Assembly (NCBI GenBank): GCA_023231475.1
Contig: JALJEE010002613.1
Location: 1 to 22,212, forward strand
Direction: 5' to 3'
Length of the DNA: 22,212 bases
Source of the DNA: Seison nebaliae
Taxonomy: Eukaryota > Rotifera > Pararotatoria > Seisonacea > Seisonidae
Made by a program: the position numbers and the translations under genes. How positions within the stretch are numbered: position 1 is the first letter of the stretch; each line of letters begins with the position of its first letter. A model generated the notes under the pieces. That model worked only from the letters and a program-made list of their open reading frames with translations, had not been told where the DNA came from and ran no database searches. Below are positions 10,007 through 21,600 of the stretch, one piece after another.

Positions 10007-11085
10007 TCAAAAAAGTAAGCCGAAATCAACCAATTTTTAAACGGTTCACTCGTCTTCTCAATTATCGAAATGTCCGTTTTGTGTTTGATGAAATGAAAAT
10101 AATAAAGAACCGATCTCTCTATTCATCATCCATACACAGCGATTGATTTCTACAATGCCCGTCGTCGCCACTGCTGCTGCTGCTGCAAACTTCTTCTCAG
10201 TTGATGGTTCACATTAAAAGAATGGAATCGGATTTCAAATAATATTTTTTCTCTTGTTCTTGTCGAGAGGAATGGAAGAAAAACTTTGAAATGGATTTGA
10301 TGGAGGAAAATGAAAAAGAAAAAATTCTGTAAAAGCAAAATGGAATTGACAAATCTATTATTAATGAACTCCACACCATCATCAATAAATAACAAGAACA
10401 ACATCAATGAATAAGAACAACAGTAATATCAATAGAAACAACATCATTTCCATATATAGTTGATTTGAAAAGGAGAAAAAATCGATGAGAATTCCTCAAC
10501 ATTCGATTGGTGTAATGAAAATTATGGAAGTTCAAAGAATCACAGACGGTTTTATTCCACTTTTAAATAAAAAATCGATAAATCGATCAATTTAGAAAAA
10601 TATCAGTCATTCTCCACAATTTAATTTAAAATCAATAAGTTACATATATCACCATCGACACTAACATCGAATGAATAATTTAGATTCTTCCATTTCTCCT
10701 TCATAATCCGATGGAGAAAAACACTTCGTCTCCTCTCGAATTATCGATTGACAAATATAAATATAATAAATTTTATCCCGGCCATAATTGTTGGTTTGAA
10801 GGACATATATCCTCATTCTCAAGTATCAAGAGTATAATGTCCGTGGCTATTTGTGTTCTATTAATCATATTTTCGTCTCACTTCAACTGTTTCCCACTCC
10901 GAGCGAACAAGGATGATTACTCTCTAACGATATGGGCACGGGAAAAAAGGAGGGGAAGAAAAAGGAAATAAGAATTTTGAGAATTATTCTCTTACTAGAA
11001 ATAATAATAATAAACATAACCATTATTACTATCAGCATTCATATCATAACAATAACAACAATAATTTCATTTCCTCTCCACTTCA

Positions 11086-11191
11086 TCACTCTCTCTCTCT
11101 CTCATTCGATGAGGAAACATGTCTCCTCCATTAGAGCGGGGATAAATATTCTCTTTCTCTTCTTCAATTCTCTCTCTCTCTCTCTCTCTCT
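11086..11191. repeat. Two CT microsatellites
   Basis: Pure CT dinucleotide runs occur at about 11086-11104 and 11169-11191, separated by about 65 bases of unique sequence. They are GA runs on the minus strand. GA runs upstream of arthropod genes can bind GAGA-type factors, and these lie about 1.1 kb upstream of the scribbler-like start. That role is inference. Confidence 0.75.
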
Positions 11192-11452
11192 TTTCATTTC
11201 ACACACATACCAATATATCAATCGATTGAACCTTTTATTGAGGATGGTCCCTCAGTTCATAGTTGAGCATTTTCATCGACGTGTATTCATAACTGGAAAG
11301 AGAACTTTTCCGTTTTCTTTCTCAGATGTTCAACAGAAATTATTGCTTCGATTCATCTCCCAAATGACTATTCGTTCACACATCTTGATGATTAAAATAA
11401 TAACTTAATTAATGAGTAAATGTTATTCGATAGTTTATTCGCTCCAAATAAT

Positions 11453-11495
11453 TAACACACACACATATACACACATACACACACATACACAAACG
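11453..11495. repeat. CA/TA microsatellite
   Basis: An imperfect CA dinucleotide run is broken by regular TA steps (ACACACATA-like units). It is the same style of array as the larger one at 12769-12846. Confidence 0.8.
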
Positions 11496-12768
11496 GACAC
11501 ATGATGAAACACACAAAATTATTATTTTAATCAAACGACATTTATAATATAAATAGACATAAAATGAATTTTATTTGAATCTCACCTCTCCGCCCCAAAA
11601 CCCGTGAAGGGAAAGTGCAAATAATAAATCTAACGGAAATTATTTCACTTTTTATTATTCCAACTGGACATGTTATATTATTCGGATGTTTAATTAGCCT
11701 AGTCGACATCTAACGATCTGATCTCGACATTAGAGAATGAAAGGAATGTACGACCATTAATGATCGTCGTCCCGTCACCGAACATATTTTAAATGTTCTT
11801 CCTAAACTACTCTTCGCTCTCCTTCGTCCTGTTCCTTTATTTACCTAATCAAATACTTTCACGTTTCTTAATTAAATTATGTAAGATTTTTTTTAGAATG
11901 ACCCGACGATGAAGAGAGTTTTTTCCTTCACATTTTTTTTAACGAAATTCCTTCTTCTCTTATTTGATACGACGAATAATAAGTGCGCTCTTAACCTATA
12001 AATGATGACGTATTAAAAGAAGAAGTAGCCGAGTAGAAATGGAAGAATAGAATGAAAATATTCCATCGTCTCCCTCATTTGTCCCCAACACACAATTCTT
12101 TTATTCTTCGACTTTTTCTTCTATTTGTTTTTCTTTTGTTTCGAAATTAACAATTCGAGAACGGAACAAACCAGAAAATAAATCATCATCTTCACTATCT
12201 CCTTCCAATAACATTTAATCTTGTTTCTGGAGTTAGCAGAATGAAGGGAAAGAAATAGTAATAGTAAATTGGAATAGAAGAAGGCAGGACTCTACCCCTT
12301 ATTCAGTGGAAATATGAAGATGTTCGACGTGGAAAATAAAGAGAAATGAACGATATTACCGTCCATCATCAGTCTGATCGTTCGCCAGAAAAGAAATGGA
12401 TGAAATAAATGCTGTTTTCATTCCGAATACACAATTCTGGACATCTCACACAAAGTCTAACGATATGAGATAAATAAAATTTTATTTTATCAAAAAATAT
12501 ATTTCCAATAAAGAATGTATATGAAATTACGTACAATATTCATTGTACATAGATAATACGTTCAACTATACGACGTTCCTATATCCTACACACAACAATG
12601 TCTTACTAGTAGAATATAAAAAAATTGCCCGAAAAGAAAAAAATTTATTTGTACACTTACTTTTAATTATTTGTTAGTTTTATGTGCCCCCTACCTTCTG
12701 TATCCGAGACACACTGTCTATAAACCACTTTTTATCTCCGTCTCTCCTCATTCTTCACAATAATCCTC

Positions 12769-12846
12769 TCACACACACACATACACACACATACACACAC
12801 ATACACACACATACACATATATACACACACATACACATAGACACAC
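12769..12846. repeat. CA/TA array with a 10-base period
   Basis: The unit ATACACACAC repeats four times without change from about 12781, followed by a degenerate ATACACATAT block and more of the same unit. It is a microsatellite that has grown into a higher-order decamer array. Open frames across it are artefacts of the repeat. Confidence 0.85.
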
Positions 12847-14573
12847 TCATAATGACCAAGCAGTTAAGTACACATATACGTGCAGATGAATGTTCACATT
12901 CTACGTATACATTCATTGTATGTTTGTATATTACACAAAACACAATACAATACATATATACACATATGTCATTATATATTTAAACATTTACAGATTAATA
13001 TCTACACACATGCACTTCCTATGTGGCCAACATCTAATACACTATCTCGTACATAACTACACATATGTATAGGAATATCGGACAGTTAAACATGTAGGCA
13101 ATCCCTTGGGTAATTTCACAATCATTTCATACTATTATAAATAAGTTCTTCAGCCAATTGTGATCGATCTCACAAGTCTTACACGAGATGTCAAACATCT
13201 ACTAATATATGAGTGATTATTAGAAAATTTATATATTTTTTGCCGATTCATCTTTCTTTTTTCGAAATGATACAATTACTTTATTATTAAGGCAACATGT
13301 ATCCACTTCTTAATCCACTTATATCAACGAATGAACATAAATAGAGTATTCCAATTGTTTTAATTACTATTCACAACGATTCATGCCCATTCCCTTTCAT
13401 CTCCTTTTCCTTCTAGTTAGAAATGTTTTACACATTATTTTCTCTTATCATAATTTGGATTTATTGGTAAATTTCTAATTCAAATTTGCGCCAATTTCTA
13501 TTTACAAATTGGAACTGTGATACTCGACAATCGTTAAGGACACATCACTTTTAACAAAAAAGATCTGAAAGAAGTAGGAGAAGATAAGAAAATTGTAATG
13601 AGAGTAGAACGACATTTATGTTGTGAATTATTTGAAAATAATAATTTTTCATGTTTTATTAATTTCCGATTAACCATTTTGACTAGTATTTATTTTTCCT
13701 TTTATCTTGATACTTAACAATGATATTGACTTTTGGAAAGAAAAATATTTATTCTAATTTTATAGAGATGAACTGGAATTTTGAATTTATTCTTACACTT
13801 ACAACACATTTGACGACATGTTTTTGTTGACTAGATATTGTACTACTACTAAATGTTTACTTACAAATGAATCTCAAATAGTTTATCTTTCCACGCATAT
13901 CAATTTCCAACCAATCGTGAGAAATGAAGTAAATTATCTACTAACGTAAATTAGAATATATGATCTGAATATGATACTAACTATGAAAAAAGTTTAATAT
14001 ATTTTTTACTTACATTTAATCCTACATAACATGACTTCCTTTTTCTCCATGAAAATTTGAAGAATTTAGACTATATTAACAATATAGATCGTGGGAAAAA
14101 CAGTATAAAAATTTCTTATTCATTTACATCCATAAACTGAATATACGAAATGATAAGTCGATTGAAAAAATATTTTCTCATTAAATCTGATATTTATCTG
14201 ATATTGCATAGAGACTGCACGAAATTTTACTATAATTTTTCGGAAATAGGGAAAATATGAAATTCTGATTATTCGACGCTATTCGACTTCATTTACATTA
14301 CCATAATTCTTAACTAAAATTTTCGATAATAATTTATTACTTTCCGTCCAATTATCGGAATATTCCATTAGAAGAAAATATGCTTCAAATTTCATGCCGT
14401 CTAATCACCCTTTATATATTAGCCATGATTATTTATTAGTTATTACGAATATCTGAATTCTTTTTAGAAAGGAAAATTATAGGAATTTGATATTCATCAT
14501 AAAACATTCCACTATTTTACGATAACAACTAGTTTACCATTCTCGATAACAATTCTGGAAAATAGTTCCTGTC

Positions 14574-14579
14574 TTTATT
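14574..14579 (-). terminator. Candidate poly(A) signal of the acyl-CoA synthetase gene
   Basis: TTTATT on the plus strand is AATAAA on the minus strand, about 147 bases after the TGA of the acyl-CoA synthetase gene. It is the nearest canonical hexamer I noted downstream of that stop and is at a typical distance for a compact genome. Confidence 0.4.
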
Positions 14580-14725
14580 TTGTTCGTAGAACTAAATACG
14601 ATTCGTGAAAAATCAGAAATTGGTAATTCAAACTCCTATTCGAACTCCTCATGGTATAAATTAGAAAAAAAATATAAAATTATTTTTGAGATTTCTCGAA
14701 CAATTCGAATAATTCGAACGATTTT

Positions 14726-17377
14726 TCATTTATCTTTCTCGATTTCGTTGGGCGGAGTAATTTTCCGTGCTCCAGTCAACGCATATAATCGATCGATCGT
14801 ATTATCATAATGACGACGAATAGCCGTTCTCTTCAATTTAAATGCTTCAGTTACCAAACCTGTATCTGGTGTCCATGTGTCGCACAATAGAGCAATTCGT
14901 TGAGGAATTTCGAATTTCTGCAATCCATCTATAAATAATTAATTTAAATAATTGAACGATGGTCAGAAGAGAAATGTTTGAACTTTTCGAACAGAATTCT
15001 TTCAAAGTTTTCAGAATTTCTTCTGTAATTTTAGTATTTGTACAAATCGTTTTACAATCACCATTTTCATCGAATTTCAATCCTGCTTTCTCAGCATATT
15101 CCTTTCAAATTATTAATTATTCAATTGAAAATATCATTTGAAAAGTGAAAAGAAACTTTCAGAACATTGATACTGGGGAGACAGAGTGCAATCAAATAAG
15201 TCTTCGCTGAATCACCATAAGCCATGACATTCTCGATTAATGGATGTAATTTTAATACACCTTCCACTCTCGCTAATGAAATATATTCTCCAGCTGATAA
15301 TTTAATTAAATCTTTTTTTCTATCTAAAAAAAAATTTTTGAATTTTTTTCAATTTTTTTTTCAAGATGAAAAATTCGAACCGATAATTTTTATCGCTCCA
15401 TCTGAATGGATTTCACCAATATCACCGGAAGCGAACCATCGTTCTCCATCTTCATCAACAACATAATTCTGATGTTCGAGAGAATCTTCTGGTAAATTGT
15501 AATATCCGACGGCGACACCAGGACCTCCGATATAAATCTCTCCTTGTGGATATGGTTCGTTGATGGAACGATAATTCCCTTCCATCCAATCGACTAATTT
15601 GATTGGAGCTGATGTCATTGGAGCACCGACACGACCAGTTATACGATCGTTATATGGAGTGACTGTTCCTGCACCGGATGTTTCTGTCAATCCATATCCC
15701 TGGAGAACTGGACAACAGAAACAAACAGAGACGAATTGTTGAATTTCAGGTGGGAGTGGAGCACCTCCACATAACATTCCCCGAATATTTCCGCCCATTA
15801 TCGTTAAAAATTTTCGGAAGATGAATCGATCGAGAAAGGGATTCTTATCGAATTGTATCCAAAATTTCGATTTTCTTCGATAAGCGAAACGGAATAAAGA
15901 TCGACGGAAAACGTTACTTTGATCGACTTTACCCCAAATCGTTTTGTAAATTCGATTAAGAATTAACTGTATTGAAAAAAAGTTTAGACTTAAAAGGAAT
16001 TATTAATGAAATTACTAAACTGGAACTACCGTCATGATGGTGGGACGAAGGACTCGAATATCGCCCATTTCTCCCGAGGGAATTCCTGTGGACGTATCCA
16101 TGATGGTTTGAGCGGATGAGTAACCGATGGAACAACCTTGAGAGAGAACGGTATTCTCACAATCCAATTCGAGAATATGAGCTAAGGGAAGATATCCGAT
16201 GTAAATGTCGGATGGTCTCAATGGAAATATTCCATTCAATTGTCCCGAATTACTCGCCATAATATTTCGATGTGTCATTAGAACTCCTTTCGGTTTATTT
16301 GTCGATCCACTCGTATACATCAACACAGCGATGTCGTCAGGTGTGGGAGGATGTAATTCGATTTGTGGTGATGTTCGTCCTAATTCCTCGACATATTTCA
16401 TTGCCAATATTTCGATATTCTCCTCCTCCAATTTCTCATAATTCATCAATCTCTTTGATAATTGACTTTCTGCGTAAATTATTTTTTTGATTTTCGGACA
16501 TTTGTCAATAACTTTCTATGAAGATTAAATAGAAATATTAATATGGACAATTAAAATTTTACAAACGAGAAGTTTTGGTAATAATTCTTCACTGGTGACA
16601 ATAACTGATGAATTAGAATCATTAATTCCATGGACAATACCTTCTTCACCCAATGTGGCATATAAAGAAGAAATTATGATGCTGGTTTGGAAGCACGCTT
16701 GAGAACCGATCATCCATTCTTCTCTGGATTCCATAAAAAATATTATTTTATCTTTGTCTTCCACCGCTAAATAAACGGAAAATTAATGGAATTTGAAATG
16801 AAGAGAAAATTAACATAATTTTGGATGTTTAATTCCACGAGAGAAATTGAGAACACGACGATGAACTTGTTCATATGTCAACCATTTGTATTTTCCCATT
16901 TTATACTTGAAAAGAAAAATTTTTTAAATTTAAAAATTAGAAAAATAACTTTTGTAAATTTCTTATTGTCATTTTGTTCTTCTTGATAAATTTTGAGGAT
17001 CTCTCGAGTTCCTAGACATCGGAGTTGGGGATATCGTTTGACTGATTGTTGCCACATTTCGGCGACGGTAGATGCGGGGGCTGCTGGTGTTGTGGTCAAT
17101 TCATCTATCGATTTAATATTTCTATAAGGACCGGCACGATCGTCCATACTCTTACTCTTTTAAAAGAAATAATGATAATGGATAGATGAAGAAATTGAGG
17201 AACCATAAAAGGTTGTTCATCCGACGGGAAGAAGAGATAGTAGAAGGTGTAGGGAACAAACGTAACGATGTCATAGATAGTTGAGACGAAAGTGAAAATT
17301 GTGAGAAGAAGAATTTCCAATAAGGTTGGTTGCGGCTCGTCACGTTGATGACGTTCTGATGTCGATTCGTCATTCAT
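14726..17377 (-). CDS. Acsl: Long-chain acyl-CoA synthetase, ACSL3/ACSL4 type, nine exons, 746 aa
   Basis: Activates long-chain fatty acids to acyl-CoA via an acyl-adenylate, at ER or lipid-droplet membranes. Exons: 17377-17204, 17156-16950, 16905-16815, 16766-16567, 16515-16021, 15966-15381, 15323-15157, 15101-14984 and 14928-14726. All phases close and total 2241 bases with TGA. An N-terminal helix (about residues 20-50) is the membrane anchor. Conserved parts follow: LGTRE; SREEWMIGSQACF; the ATP loop YTSGSTNKPKG (291-301); DIYIGYLPLAHILE; GGNIRGMLCGGAPL; GYGLTETSGAGT (near 477); SGDIGE; the FACS signature KIIDRKKDLIKLSAGEYISL across the exon 6/7 junction; and GLVTEAFKLKR with the C-terminal catalytic Lys. 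Human ACSL3/4 are 711-720 residues, so the protein looks complete. Oddities: Asn replaces the usual Gly in TSGSTG, and SGD replaces TGD. Introns are 44-57 bases. An alternative intron 1 donor at a GTC, in the codons just before PSDEQPF, would alter a few residues. Confidence 0.94.
16285..16317 (-). other. ATP/AMP-binding loop of the acyl-CoA synthetase, with Gly to Asn change
   Basis: The codons read YTSGSTNKPKG. The adenylate-forming family usually has TSGSTGxPKG. Thr, Ser, Gly and both flanking Lys/Pro positions are kept, but the Gly after the second Thr is Asn (AAT). The rest of the enzyme looks intact, so loss of activity is not implied. A sequencing error would need two base changes (GGN to AAT). 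Confidence 0.85.
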
Positions 17378-17921
17378 ATTGGAAATATTGGATAGGAATT
17401 ATTATTGCATTATCTGATTGAAGGAAGGAAAGGGAAATGTTATGAATGACACGTTCTTAGAGAATTTTTATATTTTCAGTTAGAGAAGACGGATATGAAA
17501 AGGGGCGGAACGAATAGAAGAAATATATAAATTATAAGTGATTCGGAATATGTTTAACGATGTGATGAAAAAAATAAGATTGAATTTAAATATATTTGAC
17601 TTAATTAGGAGGGTAGAAGAAATTTGGAAAAAATAGCGGAATGTTGGCGGACTTTCAAATTGTAAGCTTTATTCAAAATTTTCCATAAACTTAAGACGTC
17701 CCCCATTTAACACGTACATAGGTAAAGTGATACTTTTTATATGAATGTACTTGCTTATTAAATGATATCATAAATGTGTGGTACATCGTACATTCAACTC
17801 TTATAGAAACGTGCTAATCATTTAATTTGTTGACTTTACAAAAATTGACTGTTGTATTCTTTTCACGACTATGTTCGATATGATATCGTTAAATTATTAA
17901 TTGAATTGATATTAGACGAAT
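17378..17921. promoter_or_regulatory. Divergent upstream region shared by the acyl-CoA synthetase and C2-PDZ genes
   Basis: The two genes start 544 bases apart and point away from each other, so both promoters must fit here or overlap the first exons. A GC-box-like GGGGCGGAAC stands out near 17502 in AT-rich surroundings, next to an AT-rich TATA-like ATATATAAAT (about 17522-17532) that could serve either strand. A second GGCGG lies near 17648 and a palindromic GACGTC near 17696. None of these is proof of function. Confidence 0.35.
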
Positions 17922-18606
17922 ATGAACAGAAACGACTATGAATATTTGATGAATACTCAACAATTGATGAAAAGGACGTTGAAGAAGAATGGGAAGAATC
18001 GGTCGAATTTCAAAGTTGACGCATTTCCTTATCCGACGAATATTGTTGATGAACAACAATTAAATTATTTTCATTACCAACAACAACAAGAGCAGCGTCA
18101 ACGAGCACAATTCCATCAGAATTATGCGATGGATGATGGATCTGATAGTGAATTAGTTTATCCTGTTCATAATGAAAACTTCCGACCAAATCTCTTACCC
18201 GATCAATTTTATAATGAACAAAAACAACAACAACAGTCATATGGAAATGGGAAGAACTTACAAAAATTTTATAAGAATTCTTCTTCACAACTTCCCAATA
18301 ACTTATATCATCAGCAAAGAGAACGTTTGGAATGGAATCAGCAACAACAACAACAACAATTGATGAATGTTGAAAATAATCGAAAGAATTATCGAAACCA
18401 ACAACAACAGTTCATTCCGGATATGTTTGTCGATCGACGTTTTCCTTTGCAACAACGACAATACTTACCACACAACTTCCAATATGAACAAAAACAACAA
18501 CAATATTATAATAATTCAAAACAACAACATATTCTTCGACAACAACAACAACAACTAAATGGAGATAGAAGACAATCATCTGATTATCGACAGTATTATT
18601 TATACG

Positions 18607-18660
<54 letters not shown>

Positions 18661-21600
18661 AGCAGAATATGAGACATAAGTCGCGTTGTGATACGTTTAC
18701 GAATTTCGAGAAGATGTCACATATCAATGATTCAAATATCGATCCGATGAATGAGAATGATATGTATTTGGAAGATGAACATCGTTCCGTTTCTCAACAG
18801 ACTCGAACGAGAGAAAATGAAGAGATATTAAATGAGAGACTTGAATTGGATCCATCTCATTATAATGGACAGATCAAATTGTCCATTCGTTACAAGAAAC
18901 AATTTATTACAGTTGAAATTATTCAAGCGAAACAACTCCAATCGAAACTCTCCACCAATTCCACCACCAGCACTACCGAACACATTTCCCACAAATCTGA
19001 TCACACAAAAAAATGTCACACATTCTGTGAAGTTTTTCTGGCGACAGCGGAAGAATTCGAGCAATATATGGAAGATAATACTGGACAATATCAATATCCA
19101 TCATCTCCCTCCTCATTAGCACGTTCGGCGACTACATTTCAACGTTTTTGTTCTCCCATTTCCATGAATAGTAATTATCCAATAATTAAAACATTCTATT
19201 CATTTGAAATCGAGAATAAAAAAAAGAATGAGAAGATCGATGAACGAATAATTATTCGATTAATTGAAATGGATGAAAATCGAACCGTTTCATTATCATT
19301 AGGTGGAACTTCGTTTGGAATAAAAAGAATTTGTCGTAATCGACGTATTCATGGATGGTTCTACATTCTTGTTGGTCGAACTGGAATTTTCAAACATTTA
19401 CAAGTTCATCCAACTAACGAGAAATTATCAAAAACTATTTATGATATTGATAACGATGAAAATAAAGATGATATCGATTCTCAACCGAATGTCGAAGATG
19501 ATGAAATTAAGTTGAAGAAAATAGATCGTTCACCAATGTGGCAACATAAATCCATTTATTATGAGAGAGGAGATCGATCGACTGGTTGTGCTTTTGGATT
19601 TCGTCTTTCCAAAGAACATCCAACATTAGTTTCGTCAGTAGTCGATGGTTCCAATGCTGCCATCTCAGGATTGAAACAATATGACGTGATTATCAAAATT
19701 AATGGTGAGAGGATTGGACGTGCTCAATCGACACATTTTGTCCGAAAAATTTTGAAAAGTATTCGCGATAATTTTATTCACATTGAATTAATTCGAAATA
19801 TGAACGAACACAAACCATCAAATTCGGCAACGACAACTCATCGTGAACATGTGAGAAAGTTGGCGGATGACGCATCATCTTTCCTTCAATATTCAGTCGA
19901 TTCCGCCACCTCTCAGGATAAATGGTCGTCGGCTGAATTACGACATCGATGTTTCCAGCATCTTTTCCGTCGGAAAAATTTCCGTCGAACTATTCGTGAT
20001 GTTCGTTCGAAGAAGCAGAAGAAACGAAATCGTTTCAACGCTTCCTTCTCCTCCACCCAAACCGAAACATCGACACATCACGTTAATGATATGACGAAAT
20101 CATCGAATGACATGTCATCTTCTCATCGATCGTCGAAACATCGAAGTTTATTAAGTCTGAAAAGTTCAACTTCTGGTCACTCCTTAACAAATGGTTCGTG
20201 TATTACAAATGCAACTGGATGCTCATCATCAATTTGTGAATTTTGTTTAACAACAAACGATGAACGATTGTTTCATTCAGATGACGAAGAATTTTATAAA
20301 GAAAATAACAATAACAACAACAACACACAACGTGAATATTCATTTGATGATATTTCTCAATCAGGAATGATGGAATTCGATCAACAACATCAACAACAAC
20401 AACAACAGAAACAGCAGCAACAACAACAATCGTATCAGATGATATGTAATCAACAACAGAATGATTGTGATCAGATGACGATCATGTCAGGATCTACTAC
20501 ATTATCACAACAACAACAATCGGAGCAAAATCTTCGACGTCAACGATTTTTAGCGGTAGAGGAATTGTTTAATTTAGAAATGACATTTCAAGAGAAGACT
20601 CTCCAACTACTTCCGACGTATGAGTTGTTTGTGAAGAAACATTCCACTCTTTTCCCCAACTACGAGAATCATCAACAGATTTTTGGTTTTGTTCATTCAT
20701 TGATTAATCTCTCGAAATATAATCGTCAATGTCTCGAAACATTCCACAATTTCAATCAATCATTCTCTCATCTTCCACCCCCATCAAATGGAACAAGAAA
20801 ATCTCTTAATAATTATGATGATTTGAGTAGTGAGACGAGTATTTTATCTCAATCCGATCAAACAACGTCAAATATTTACGAAACAGCAGGAAGTATCGTA
20901 ACGACATTGACAGCAGTTCCAGAAGAAGTGCCGATCGGTGCCATCTATTCAGCCACGTCACGTGAATTGCTCTCACTCCATTTGAAAATTACTAGCCAAT
21001 CATCATCTATTTACGAATCAATCATTCAAACCATCACAGATGATACGTTCGGTATTGGAACGAACGATTCGAAAATCATCAACGATTATCTCCAATTCCT
21101 TCGTGGTGTCGAACGTTATTGCCAAGGAGTACTTTTATGTTTCACGAAATTACTCTGGGTTTATTCGCCTTCACATACCGACTATCCATTTATTCATTTC
21201 GTTTATAACTCTCTCTATATTCTTATGAATTCCAAAACCGTTTTCTCACCATCCGATTATGGAATTTGGTTCGGAGTCAAAGTTCCCCAACATAAGTCGT
21301 CCTCATCCTCTATTTCGTCGTTGAATGGTGAGGACAGTTCCGAATTTCTCTCAAAAATTCGACAACAAACCAAATCAGTTTATCGTCAATTACTCGTCGA
21401 TTGTATCGATGAAGAAGAAACGGTGGCTGTACTCAATTTACCTGCTGACGCTGCGAAATTTTGTCTGATGAATTGGTTGAATAATTATCGACAGGAATCG
21501 AAAACGAATAATTTTGTCATTCAAAAACATCTGATAAGTCTCCAACGATATTTCTGTTTTTTATCATATGGAACGATAACGAATATTCGAATAAAATATG

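Larger units (their letters stand above)
10007..12640. other. Upstream region of the scribbler-like gene, no gene seen
   Basis: I find no coding sequence with recognisable domains here. The first few hundred bases upstream of 10006 should hold the 5' untranslated region and promoter of the minus-strand gene. The rest holds CT runs (11086-11104, 11169-11191), a CA/TA repeat (about 11453-11495), an 18-base near-palindrome around CATTAATG (about 11748-11767) and purine-rich patches. A short open frame at 10837-10971 with a hydrophobic start is treated as a finding. Developmental regulators often have large control regions, so enhancers or noncoding exons are plausible. Confidence 0.45.
12641..14725. 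other. AT-rich intergenic sequence downstream of the acyl-CoA synthetase gene
   Basis: Apart from the CA/TA array at 12769-12846 and short inverted repeats, I see no gene, RNA gene or transposon. Reading frames are short and shut by frequent stops. The right end (14574-14725) should be the 3' untranslated region of the minus-strand acyl-CoA synthetase gene. The perfect inverted repeat CTATATT-AAC-AATATAG at 14071-14087 is too short to mean much by itself. Confidence 0.45.

Noticed and set aside
10150-10407. 85-codon minus-strand frame upstream of the scribbler-like start, ending in poly-Gln
   Set aside because: It is probably 5' untranslated sequence. A stop separates it from the main frame and I see no splice pair that would join the two.
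10932-11408. 158-codon plus-strand frame rich in Ile and Ser-Leu
   Set aside because: It crosses CT microsatellites and AT-rich repeats, has no domain, and its start overlaps a purine run.
12769-12846. CRISPR-like regular array
   Set aside because: The period is 10 bases with no distinct spacers, in a eukaryotic setting. It is a microsatellite.
12684-12983. Opposed frames full of Thr-His or Cys-Val repeats
   Set aside because: They are created by the CA/TA decamer array and have no other coding character.
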